Positions 1 to 12,000 of a stretch of DNA of 64,000 nt are shown here, in pieces; within the stretch, counting starts at the first letter, position 1; every line of letters starts with the position of its first letter. A program made the position numbers and the translations under genes. The notes under the pieces are model-generated. The model made no database searches. It was not told where the DNA came from and was given only the letters and a program-made list of their open reading frames with translations. This stretch comes from Blastobasis lacticolella (lineage: Eukaryota; Arthropoda; Insecta; Lepidoptera; Blastobasidae). The stretch is taken from NCBI GenBank assembly GCA_905147135.1, contig LR990041.1:12895907-12959906 (forward strand), given 5' to 3'.

Positions 1-455
1 TAAGATGGCGGGGCAGCCTTTCACTGGTGGCTAACCAGCTACTTGGGCCCCCAACTATCTACGGTCGGCCAGCGGCGGCACCGTGCTTCGGATCCCGCTG
101 CCCTCCGAAGCCAGGCACCCGGTACGAGAGTGGTGAGCAGTAGATAAATCGGTAACGCAGAGCAACCACAACTGTCCAGACCCGTCCTCCTAGATGGCTA
201 CTCCAGGCACTGCAACGAAACACGGCTGGGCCGCTTGACGACGCGTTCGCCTGGAGGGTGGTTACCAGCCACGGCCGAAACCTACCACCGGAGAGAGCTG
301 TCCATTTTGCACTACCCAGGGACCACGTGTAGGGTATCTAGAGTCATGAAGCCCAAAGTGGGTTTCGCCTACGGACGCGGACAGCATTGGTCCCCTAAAA
401 CATCAATTTTACTGAGTCAGTTCGTTCCTAGATGGCGCCCCAACAATTTTGGTAA

Positions 456-962
456 TAAGCAGTTTTTCAATAGGTATGAAAAGCATTCCTAGTCACTCGA
501 TAGATGGCGCCCCAACAATTTTGGTAATTGAAGATCGCTTGAAATATGTACTTAACACTAAGTACATTGTACTGGATAATATTGCATTTATCAATTGGTT
601 TCAACAATTTTAGAGGTTTTAATAAATTATTGCAAACAAAACAAACATCAATTTTACTGAGTCAGTTCGTTTCATGGACGCTAGGATCAAGAATGAACGG
701 AATGTAAATATGAAATGTTTGTATTAAAATGGAACATAGTGCCTACTTGAATAAATATTAATTTTTATAGTTCTTTCAACCTTTAAAAATTATGTTTATA
801 TTAATAAACTGTTATTTTTAAGTTTAATATTAGTTGGCTGCATGACATAACTGCAACAATCATACCGATTAAAAAAAATAGTACCAAAATTGTGTGATCT
901 ATTGATTGATTCTTGATTCTTTTTTAAACCAACTGACAATACATACTGGAAAACTCCTCATT
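456..962. mobile_element. Family A inverted-repeat element, copy 1
   Basis: Begins AGCAGTTTTTCAATAGGTAT and ends ATACTGGAAAACTCCTCATT. The central body matches the copies at 17008 and 45738. Local duplications (ATCAATTTTACTGAGTCAGT at 401 and 646, and AGATGGCGCCCCAACAATTT at 430 and 503) show internal rearrangement. Confidence 0.7.
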
Positions 963-1373
963 ATCGCATGGTTGATGGTTGGCATCGCTGCCACAAACTA
1001 TGAACTACACGTACATGACGCACTTACTACACTTTGTCACAAATTTTGTCAGCTCACAGTAGGGATGGGGTAGTGTAAAATGGTTAACGAATCTATTCTA
1101 TCTAGTTTTCATAGAATTTGGAATCGACAGTGGCATATTTATGCTGTATGTATTATGCAAAACAAACTTTTTTTCTTTTGATATATTAATATGTCAATAA
1201 AAACCCTTCCACAACGACGATTTCGACATGTGCGTATTTTTTTCCGGTCAGTCAGCCTATTCATAGAATATGCGCGCGTCGTTGTTGTGAAAGAGCTCTT
1301 AGGATGAAATCCAAACTAGTATTATGAATTTAGTTACAAAAAGTTATATAATTACCTAAATAAAAATAATCAT

Positions 1374-1665
1374 CTTGGCGTTAGTTCCGGTTGTGCTCTC
1401 GAGAACGAGGGCTCGGGGTTCGCCTTGACCATGATCCAGGTTTCGACGATCAGGTAATTACAGTAGAGCGACTATCACCTGATCTCCATGACCTTGCTAT
1501 CAGGGGAACCTGATGTTTTCCCTCGCCGTAAGAGCATTGGATCGGAGCATCTAATGTACATAACTCAGAAAAGAATCATTGGTACATGGCCGCAGCGGGA
1601 TTCCAAACCGGTACCTCTCGCTTACGAGTTGGATACTCAACCGCCCGGGTACCGAGCGCCGAACT
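1374..1665 (-). repeat. Dispersed SINE-like repeat, family C
   Basis: On the minus strand the head contains a B-box-like GGTTTGGAATCC (1598-1609) and the tail ends in AACGCCAAGATG. Other copies lie at 5440-5745 (+), 11155-11296 (-, partial), 39360-39548 (+), 55600-55912 (+) and 62375-62452 (+, partial). Confidence 0.7.
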
Positions 1666-1833
1666 CAATATCGGTCAGAATGAACGAAATGAATGCCGTT
1701 GGGGAGTATCTAATAACAATCCGTTTCGCATTTTGATTTTGAAACATCGTAATTATCAATTGATTAAAAAGCTAGAAAAATACTACATATTGGCCCGTGT
1801 ACCGGCAGCAGTTTCAGACCGTCGCTGTCGCAA

Positions 1834-2160
1834 ATGAGAGGACTGAGGATAAGAAAGAGCCTGACAGCCCTTACTGTCGCAATCAAGGGCTCGGCTCTGT
1901 CGGTCTTGGAGACATTGCCTAGTTCTAGCAGCACATTCAAGGACCTTATGGAGGCGCTTGAATCACGTTATGGGGAGCGCCATCTCAGACATGTCTTCCG
2001 GGACCAGCTATGCGATCGTGTCCAGTACTCAGGTGAAGGACTGCAGAAGTGGACAGCCGAGGATACCAAAACGGTAGCTTCAAACACACTGCGAGCTTTT
2101 ATAGATGGCATCCGTGACCTAGAAGTAATGGCTGCAGTGAGACTTCGTCACCACACATAA
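1834..2160 (+). pseudogene. Ty3/gypsy-like gag fragment
   Basis: 108-codon open frame reading IKGSALSVLETLPSSSSTFK and LMEALESRYGERH, the capsid region of gypsy-type gag proteins as I recall them. It ends at a stop with no pol behind it in frame, so it is a solitary fragment. Confidence 0.6.
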
Positions 2161-3519
2161 CTGAAAGACGCATTTCGGTTACTGAAAGAAGAAAGAAAGT
2201 ATAATTTACGTGTTTTGGATACAATACCATCCAAAACACGGTAATTCAGTGGATGTTGCTCCCGGCGTGAGCTTATGACCACCAACTGTAACTGATGATA
2301 ACTTTAGATCTTGGTTACCTACTGCTCCATCGCCAGTGTATAAATCATTTAGAACTCCGTTCCAGTTTAAGCCTTCCTAAATATAATCAACCAACAAAAG
2401 TTATGATCGGCGACTTTATTAACCATCCCTACTTCAAGGTTCAAGTTGGGGAGTCAACGACACTGACATATGTGGTCAGGCTGTTGACGTATAAACTGAA
2501 TACAAATGGTCTGGCTCTAATTCATAATCGGGTATATCTCTCAGACCCACACCGGCAAGCAAGCAAGGATTACATGGACGAAAGAAAGAAATCGGTACAG
2601 TGTGAGAAATTTATCTAACCCGTTAAAAGCGTCGCTGTTGTTAACAACATCGGGTCAGATAAGTTTGTGGAATTGTATTATTATATCATTCGCCAGCAAC
2701 AAGATTTTGTTTAAAGCCACAGTGACATTTGAGTAACGTGTAGCTAAGGAATTTGTAAAATTTCGAAACAATGGTGCGCGATTTTTATCCAGTATTTGTT
2801 GTAATATTACCTATAAAATTGTCAATTTTTTCGCAAGTATATATTTGCTCATATATTTTTAATTGTAGATAACATATCAATAATTCTACTTGATTTCGAA
2901 AATAGAGTATATTTAGTTGGCCATAAGTTTCTAAAGTTAAATAAAAAATATTTTAAAAAGTTTTATAGGGTTTGAAAATACCCCTTTTCAGTTGTAGTAA
3001 ATTTTGCCTGTTTAATTAGGTATAATTTTATGAACAGAGTAATTATCACAATAAAATATATGCACCAGTTAGTTTTATGTTGTCTATCGGATTTGCCATT
3101 TCAGAGTAATCCAAAAATTTGCATGTAAGAAAATTACAGTTTCCATCATTTTCGCCATACAAAACGCCAATTTCCTAATCAACCTATAGGTCGACAAGTT
3201 AACTGGTACATTGCCTGCGGTAGGTGAGTTGGATGGTAGGTGGGAGGGTAATTTTTCGTGGATGAACGCGGGGGTGCGGGGGCCGCCCCCAGTGCCCAGC
3301 CCCCGCAGTGAGCATTTTCTTCCGCGAAACGTCAGTTGATGACGTTCCTCGGAAAAAGAATGCACACGAGATTATGTCCGAACTTGTCCCAAGATAAAGT
3401 ATAATATCCCTAGACGAGAAACCCTAATGTTTGCCAATGGCTTTGAAACAAAACCTCGATTTTTAATTTGGTGCAAAAAAGTAAGGTTCTCTTCATTTTT
3501 ATTTTATGGCTCACTGTGG

Positions 3520-3884
3520 GCCTTGTAAGAAAACTCGCTGTCGCCCAAAGGGCGATGGAAAGGGCTATACTCGGAGTGTCATTGTGCGATCAAATCGAGA
3601 TCCGCAAGCGAACTAAGGTCACCGACATATTTCGAAATATTGCCAAGTGGGCAAGGCAAATAGCTCGCAGAACTGATGGCCTACGGGATAGGAAAGTCCT
3701 CGAGTGGCGATCACGTACCGGAAGACGCAGCGTGAGTGGGCCTCCCACTAGGTGTACCGACGATCTGGTAAAGATCGCAGGTGTAGCTGAATACAAAAGG
3801 CGCAGTACCCTATGTGGAGATCTGTGGGGGTTACCTATGCCCAGCAGTGGGCGTCTTACGGCTGATATGATGATGATGATTTAA
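3520..3884 (+). pseudogene. Non-LTR (RTE/CFDP2-like) reverse-transcriptase tail
   Basis: VAQRAMERAILGVSLCDQI followed by KVTDI, ARRTDG, WRSRTGRRSV and GPPTR is the familiar end of a lepidopteran endonuclease-reverse transcriptase. Only the tail is present and small deletions have removed part of it. Related pieces lie at 47812-47999 (minus) and 63894-64000 (plus). Confidence 0.75.
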
Positions 3885-4902
3885 AATGTACAAATGAAAA
3901 TCTAAGTTTAGTTTCGAGACGAGAAGATGGGAGCGCCTCACAGCGCCCCTCCTTCCTCTCCACGGCGCACACTTTGGAAACGCCTGTGCTTCTTTTAATT
4001 TATTTAGCAAACATTTTCGAGCCTCCATCTCAGGATTTATCATCGGTAAATTAGACTCATGTGCGGTGATCTGAGAGTCTATAGCAAAATAACCAACCGC
4101 GCTGAGCGGATTCCGCGAGCGCACTAAAAACTTCCCTTGTGCTCCCCGGCCCCCGCGCTCAGCACCGAAACGTCACATGACGTCACCCATTCCGCCCAGG
4201 CGATACAAAAGTTGTTAAGTTGTTAAGACCTATAATGGGTATGTACATAAACTGTTTGATGTTCGTGTTATCGTTTTTACGATAGACAAAAACGTAACAA
4301 AGCTTAAAAATCCCCAAAAAATGGAAAATCGACTGGTGGAGTAAAGAAGTAGACGAGTTGGGAAAGTTAATGAAGTCGCCCAGATTGGTTTTCTTATTAT
4401 TCATAACCCTCAGCTTTTATGTGCCAAATGTAAAAAATTTCGAGCTCGCTCCGCTCGCACTCCTTGATTTATATTAGTTATAATAAGCCCTAGGTTTCAA
4501 GTGCTACAAAAAAGAAACAAAATTGCGTTAAAAATTCGGAGCTCGCTGCGCTCGCTCCTTTATTAAACCTTAGTTTCTTTTATTACGATCGTTCCAGCTG
4601 TTAAGGATTAGCAGAAGAAGGCCGTAATGTCAATTTTCGTCAGTCCATTAAATTTTCGTACACATCTGTCCTTGTATACTTACTTAACTATGTAAGATAG
4701 AATTTATCGCTACGATCATATTTCAATTAAGCAGTGCTGCGTGTGTAGATAGATAGTTTTTGCGTTTTTGGCCAATTTCCGTAAAGGTATAACAATATCC
4801 CCAAACACTGCTGCAAAATCCAATTTTTAGGTGATCGTGCCCACAACGTTTTTTAGGGGCTAGATTCGCGCCTGACTACAACATTGCAACAAGTTCATCA
4901 TC

Positions 4903-5370
4903 GGCAGACAGTTCGTACTCCGTACTGATCAGGATGCCTTTAAGTGGGTGTTACAATTTAAAAAACCAGAAGGACAGGTTGCCCGATGGATCGAACAACT
5001 GCAAGAGTTTGACTAAGTCACAGAACACCGAAGCGGGATGGCTCATGGAAATGCTGATGCGCTATCAAGGAGGCCTTGCTCAGAGGCTTGTAAGCACTGT
5101 GTTAAACAGGAATCGAAAGAATTTCCATTTAGGCTTACAAGGGCAAGCCCTCCACGACCCTAGAAGAATGTGGCTATGAAGAAAGCTCAAGAAGATGATG
5201 AAGATACCCCAAGCGCTATCATCAAAGAACGGTACTTATACTTTACCGAAAATGGGAAAAACCTAACGGCAGAGAGTACCACCTACAAGTAGTTGTTCCA
5301 CGGGCCAAGGTGCAAGACGTTCTTCAGGAGATACATAATGGGATATATTCTGGGTTGTTCCGGCGCATGG
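4903..5370 (+). pseudogene. Ty3/gypsy pol fragment (RNase H to integrase start)
   Basis: 4903-5010 reads GRQFVLRTDQDAFKWVLQF, the RNase H segment. Then, in another frame near 5030-5085, HRSGMAHGNADALSRRP, the RNase H end. At 5284-5354 VVVPRAKVQDVLQEIHNG, the integrase start. Frames are shifted relative to each other, so it is a dead copy. Confidence 0.72.
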
Positions 5371-5439
5371 TGAGGCACCACGTCCGTAATTCATACCTAA
5401 GTAATCATCACACAAAGACTTTCGACTTGAGACACTGCG

Positions 5440-5745
5440 GTATTTTGGACCATGGCTCTTTTCTAAGTTGTGTACATTAGTTTAATTCTAACCGATGCTT
5501 TTACGGTGAAGGAAATCATCGTGATGAAACCTGCAAATTCAGGCAAATGAATTTTTAACCATTATCCAATCTGGTTAGGTTAGGTTAGTAGTAGTAGCAG
5601 GGTCTCGGAGGTCAGATGGTAGTCGCTAAACTTGTCAGATGGTAGTCGCAGGTAATTTACCTGATCGCCAAATCCTGGAACATGATCAAGGCGGACCCCG
5701 GACCCTCGTGCTCAAGAGCACAACCGGGACATTAACGCCAAGATG
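5440..5745 (+). repeat. Dispersed repeat, family C copy
   Basis: Shares TGTACATTAGTT, CAGGTTAG-type middle and the CGGGACATTAACGCCAAGAT end with the copies at 1374 and 55600. A short internal duplication of GTCAGATGGTAGTCGC is present. Confidence 0.72.
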
Positions 5746-6010
5746 ATTATTTTTATCCATTAGCTACATATTATTTGCGTAGGACATAGGACACACGCTG
5801 GCCACTCACACGATTCATTACGTAATTAATCTCGCCCGTTCGTTCGTTTCACTGTTCACAGCTCAGTCGGCCGTCTGCGACAGTCTGTAATCGACGCACA
5901 TGTTGCTTTAAGCGGAGCGTTAGTTCAAGATTTCTTTCGCAAGATTATTCGCAACTGGGAATAATAACAATACCTACATGGCTTTGAAAATATAACGTGT
6001 GATATCAACA

Positions 6011-6082
6011 ATGAAAAATATAAAGGATTATATTCCAAGTGATGCTGTGACGACTTTAATCTTCTTTGTCAACGGCAAAAAG
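6011..6082 (+). CDS. XDH: XDH paralog A exon 1
   Basis: Encodes residues 1-24, ending in FFVNGKK, the start of the N-terminal ferredoxin-like fold. It ends at a consensus GTGAGT donor, phase 0. The ATG is the only one in frame that gives the usual short N-terminal extension before the conserved FVNGKK motif. A TCAGT initiator-like pentamer about 150 bases upstream (near 5863) could mark the start site, but this is weak. Confidence 0.88.
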
Positions 6083-9000
6083 GTGAGTTAAATTTATTTT
6101 GTTATAAACTCGATACCTAATTAAAATGCGATCACTCCCTCCATATAGGTAGTACTTATCTAATAACATAGGTACTTACTTATATGTTTCGTAAACCTGT
6201 TTTGAATAGTAGCATTAAGTTCCTTTACTATGTATATGTCGCAGCCGGATAGTTAAATTAGCCGGTTAACTAAATGGCTAGCTTTTTGAGCAATTATTTA
6301 GTTGAAAATTTGCCAGTTTCATAAGATTTTAAGTGATGTTGAAAAAAAGATATTGCCTCGAGTTTACGCAGCTCTTTCACACATTGTTCCAATGCTAACC
6401 TACCCACAATAACTTCAAAGTATAATAATAGTTTGCATTAGGTTTCTATTCGGTTAGTTTAGGTTAGCATTATGACAATGAATGGAAGAGCTCCGTAAAC
6501 TCGAGGCAATATCGTTCATTTGACTTTACTTTCAAAGTTAATGAATTTCGCCAATTTTTAATTAAATAACTGCTTAAATAGCTAGCCGTTTAATTAACCG
6601 GCTAATTTAACCATTTGGCTGCGACATATATATGTATCTAAGTAGGTTTCCCATCCATATTTCGAAAACGGAAAAGGATAGTCGTTTCCCTACCAACCCT
6701 GTACATCTTGGGAGCAGCATTATTTTAACCTTAAGCTTACCTTTTGATCGATAAGCTTAATACAGAAACCTTTAAAATATTCGTTTGCTTCCAAAGTAGG
6801 TTCATAATTGGGTAAATAATTATTAACCGGGCGAATAAATAATTATGGATAACTTACTGAGTTACTAAAATGAGCTACTTAACGTGGGAAACAGTTAATC
6901 TATGATAGCAACTAAATTCCAAGTGTCCGAATTAAATACTAAATAGGACGAAAAAGTACTAAGTGAGTGACTATACCTAAACCTTTGTTTGAAGTACTTT
7001 AAAATATACTGTTTTGTGAGCTGCGGTAATAATATTGTTAGATAGATACTCAAATACTATTTAAGGTAATGTGAATACCCCTATTTCCCACTGGGTACCC
7101 TGTGCACGTGCCCAGTAATAAAAAAAAAAAAAATCTTTATTGAGCAAGTACTTAAGTAGTTCCTGTAGTTCCCATAGTTCCTGCCAGATCACCAAACGAT
7201 GACCGATATTACCGAAAACATATTCACTTCGAAAAAATCAAACCATTTTTAATTTTTCAGTCATCTGACTTTAATTCTTGCTTTTTAGTTTTTGCATGCG
7301 CGAAACTACTCTAGTCTCGCCCGAAAATTAGGATTTCCGATTCCAGCATGTTTATAAGGGACTGGGCAAAATGACCAATATGTGCACAGTAAACCAACGT
7401 GTGCACAGGCGTGAGACCTATAGGTACGTGCCGATTATGGACGTTCAAAATGCTTTGCATATCAACGTCCGAAAAAATCAGCCCTACATCGAATTGATCG
7501 AAACCAACAGGACAGATTTCTTTGCGCGTTGGCATAAGTATAAAGCCTCATGGACTACCAGCATAGATTTGCAATAGTCTCATCCCTGGTGCACATGTAG
7601 GTACGCACATTACTTTGACCTGTAATATCTCTAAAGCTCCAAGATAGATTTATTGCGCGATGGTAGCTTTGCAAAGCCTCAGGGATGTCTTGCAGCACTT
7701 TGTATACGTTTTGTACGTCAATGAAATACCGGTACATGCTTTGGGATTAAATATCTCGAAAAGCTATTCCCGTGCCTATGTCCGCCCACATTTTATGAAC
7801 CTTTATGACTTTTTGAGACCATTCTTAACTCGTTTGTGACAGCGATGGTTTTCGCGCCACACCAATAAGTTATTTTAAAAGTTAGTTTTAGGTTTTATTG
7901 TGAATCTTTGGTTTATTGCTCAACATGATATATAAATATAATGTGAGGTGCAAAATTGTTACTCAAATAGCAATTTGTTCGCTTAAGAATTGTTATACTA
8001 ATCGTTCTGAATAACACATATCTTCTGTTACATAACTGTATGCTCTATCGTGTGAACAATAAACTGCTAAATAAAATAATAAATAAAATAACTCTAACTC
8101 GTATTTTGAAGTCGCTATTTTCAATATTTGTGTTCGGCTTCAGTCTTTCGCCCACTTAGTTTTAATTTTTTTCGATCATTTAAATACTACCGATCTCCTA
8201 CAAATATATACAATCTCCTATTTCGTCTACAAGTCTCTAGCATTCTATGTCGTCGTTTTAGATCTAGAACTCACCGGAAAATTTAAAACGGTCATAGAAA
8301 CGAGTAGATTTATTGTTATGGTACCCTGATCTGATTTAATCATAATAAAAAAAATATTAAGCGAAATCACATGGCACATCGGGTACATTTATATAAAGAA
8401 AAGGAAATAATCATAAACAACAAAGACAGCAGAAACGACGATATAGGATAGTGTTGTTTCTTTACCTGTGCCATAAGAAGTCCTGCAACGGACTTAGCAT
8501 AAGCCATGGCTGCTGCCATAGCGCTGGTTTTCAGTGTGCCCCTCCTTTTACATTAGTCTGCCTGCTTTCAGCGGTTACGACTTCGAGACACACCGCTTAA
8601 AAGAAGCTTACAAAGTTGTAAATTATGTTAGCTCTATATTTTTCATACTAATGTTTGGTAATCTTAATCTTAATATATAAGTATATAAAATGCTTGTGTG
8701 GGTACGTGTGTGACCGGCTTTCTTTATCACCACCAATTCCAATCAACACCCCATTGGGGTGGTAGACACCCCTTGGGTCCTAGAAGGAAGTAAGGGAGTT
8801 TGGGCGCGGTGGGTGGACTTGGGTGGTTTCCTTTTCTTACTCATTAGAACTTCGGGAAAGTTCTGAAAATTTCTAGAATGATCTAGAAAGTACTGAAATT
8901 AATAATCTGTCCTTTTTTAACTCATTAGAACTTCGGGAAAGTTCTAAAAATTTCTATAATGTATTTTTTACATCATTAAACATACAGTGTATATTTCAAC

Positions 9001-12000
9001 CCGTGCAACGCCGGGTTTCGCAGCTAGTCCAACTATATTTCATAAGTTGGTCGACTTATCATCATCCGAGCGCTTTCCTGCTTTGTTTAGGGGAGGTACC
9101 TACCTAAGGGTATTTTAAAAATATTTTATTTAACATCTTTGCGGCGTGAATAATATGTAAAACTACTACACACGTGATGGCTACTACAAAGAAAATAATT
9201 ACTTATAAAAGTCTACAGACACTACGACCTGACCGACACTTAGGTACTTAGGTAGGTACGTTTAAGATAAGGCAAGAATCCATATTGCAGCGCTGGTTTT
9301 GTGGTTGTGGTAAAGTAGAGGAATGTCGATGCAAGGTATGGACCTCTGCGGTTAGGACTGATACATATACGTAGATAGATACTTTATGTGACAATGTTGC
9401 AACCAGGGTAAACGGACAACTTTATTGCGACCAATCACTGTAACCAGCATCTAAATAGTTAAGGTGGCAAAGAACCTTACTATGTCCCGCCTGATTTACT
9501 TACTTCAAATTACTTGGTGTTGGCGACAAATCGAGCGATATGAGGTACCCATCGGAGCAGCAAGACGCGCACATACAGCCTAATCATCACCAAACACCAC
9601 GCCAGACTCCACTAACCCAGACGACGACAACCCTGCAACCGCCCGCGAACCTAGCGACGGAGCGTAATGCGGCTATCCCTCCCCCCCCACCTGTACAGGA
9701 AGAAAAACAGGAACCCCCCCGCAACCTGAGCCGCGCCCTCAGGTCGGCGAACGCCCAACCACCACATCATCTCACAGGCCAAACTCTGCCCCATGCTACC
9801 CAATACCAACAACAACAACAATAACCAACAGCACTGCCAACAACAAACAAACAAAATTAGTTCTGACCTAAAGATCCAAGTCCGCTATTCTCAATCCATT
9901 TGGCATGAACTTCAGTAGCCTATTTGTAGGGGATTAAGCTAAAAAAGGCATTTCACCCTACCATGTTTTCACGTTCCAGGTGGTGGAGCCCCACCCCGAG
10001 CCGGAATGGACCCTGCTGTGGTACTTGCGCCGGAAGCTGCAGCTCACAGGCACCAAGTACGGGTGCGGCGAGGGTGGCTGCGGTGCTTGTACTGTTATGC
10101 TTTCCCAGTACTTAAGACGCGAAGACCGTGTCAAGTATCCTTTTGCAATTGCTGGATAAGATGAGTGCACAAGGCACAGATGAATATCCATTATAGGATT
10201 TAAAGGCGTTGAGGTCCTGAAAAGCCCAACTCCAAACCTTTAGTGGATCACGGCCAATCTCTGTGCCTCTGTAGGTAGCCTGTGTAACTTCTGACTCTAA
10301 TGGCGAGGCTCTGGCGAATAGGCTTTTTCCTAACTGTTTGTTAGGGGCAGATGGTAGTCGCCGCACATAAAAAGCCAAAACAAACACCGGATATTTAAGC
10401 ATGATAGGAAGTCCTAATGGGGTTGGGTTCGATAGGGCGTCGCCGAAAAACGACGCTCAGGCACATAGTCCTAAATCAATGACAAATTCGTGAGGGCAAG
10501 CCTGTCAAGCACAAACAGAGTTAAATATTGAGACCAGGGTAAGCACGTGGAAGAAGGTGTTACCAAACGGTTTTAACCACAGCGGTTTTAAGTTGAATGT
10601 CGCCAGAAAAGAGTACATGGCTAGCTAGCCTGGCTGCAGCTGCAGCACAGGATACTATCCATATAGAGAACGAAGTTGTCAATAAGATCAATGCTACACG
10701 AGACCGGAGATAAACGTCCCGATGAAAATGCTGCGGTGGATGTGCGGCCTTACACAATTCGACCGTGTCCATAACGTCCGTGGCAGCCATTGTTAAGATT
10801 GAGCGGCTGAGGTTCAGCCACGTGCTGCGGAAGCCCCAGGATATTAGTATAATAATATCATTTCTGTGCCCAGGAATACGTGTGAAACAGGTGTTTAAAC
10901 CTGCCGGTATCAGGACAGAGACCCCGCAGGAGACCTAGGAAGCGATGGATTGACATCGCGTAAAATGATTATGTTGATTATAGGTACTTATAATTTATGT
11001 AATGTACGAACAAATATAAGGCCACACAGTCACGATAATTTTCGACACAGGGTGGTTATTAAATATTTGTATTTCACCTTCACTAAGCGAGCTACAATTC
11101 ATGGTCGCTGTTGCGACATTAAAAAGAAAATAATTTTAATCACCGTAGATTGGGGTTACAATCCAGGTTGTTCACTCGCCTTCGAGGGCCCGGGTTTCGC
11201 CCTAACTATGATCCAGGAATTGGCAGATCAGGTAATGACAATGAGCGGCTACCATCTGACCTCTATGACCCTGTTAACAGGGGAAGCTGATTAGTTAGTA
11301 GATACTGTGATATTTTAATAACCCATAAAAAATGCGCTTGTTTGTCGCCCTTGAATAAACTTATGTTTGTTGTACCTACTGTACTTACATACATACCTAC
11401 GATAGGCTACGAAATATTTTCTTATCATTTTGATATACTTTAAAATCATACCTAAATAATTATTCCTGAACACGCCGCCAGACATATCGCCGTGAACGCA
11501 TGTCTGATGCCAGTATGCGCTGTACATGGTCTCGCGGTTACCACAGTTGAAGGTATAGGCTCCACGCAAAGCCGCCTCCATCCAGTGCAGGAAAGAATCG
11601 CCAAAGCCCACGGTTCCCAGTGCGGGTTCTGTACACCAGGAATTGTCATGTCTATGTACACTCTGCTCAGAAATAAACAGACCTTAAATTACGCAGACAT
11701 TGAAAGCACACTTCAAGGAAACCTTTGTAGATGCACCGGCTATCGACCCATAATAGAAGGTTTGAAGACTTTTATGGACGGATGGGAGAGACAATATTCT
11801 AATAATTCTAGTAATAAATCTGCCTGTGTCTTGGGCGAGGAATGTTGTCGTAATAAGAAAGTAGATACAAAAGAAACAAAATTATTTACCCAGTCAGAAT
11901 TTCAGCCATACGATCCTAGTCAAGAGCCAATATTTCCACCAGAATTAAAACTTAATCTTCAATATGATAATTGTTTTACATTTTTTAAGAGTGAGAATGT

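Larger units (their letters stand above)
1..6010. other. Intergenic region upstream of XDH-A
   Basis: No intact gene. Contains a family A element, family C repeats, gypsy gag and pol pieces and an RT tail, all listed separately. Two GAGCTCGCT(C/G)CGCTCGC-type palindromes lie at about 4440 and 4539. The open frame 2295-2618 has no recognisable motif. The remainder is AT-rich unassigned sequence. Confidence 0.7.
6083..9979 (+). other. XDH-A intron 1
   Basis: 3.9-kb intron. Apart from the palindrome at 6231-6632 and the repeat at 8666-9032, I see no structure. The Gln/Pro-rich frame at 9540-9824 is low-complexity and ends just before exon 2. Confidence 0.75.

Noticed and set aside
2295..2618. 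107-codon frame
   Set aside because: No motif that I recognise and it lies among retroelement pieces, so it is not supported as a gene.
9540..9824. Gln/Pro-rich 94-codon frame before XDH-A exon 2
   Set aside because: Low-complexity, intronic, no conserved motif and no splice logic joining it to XDH exons.
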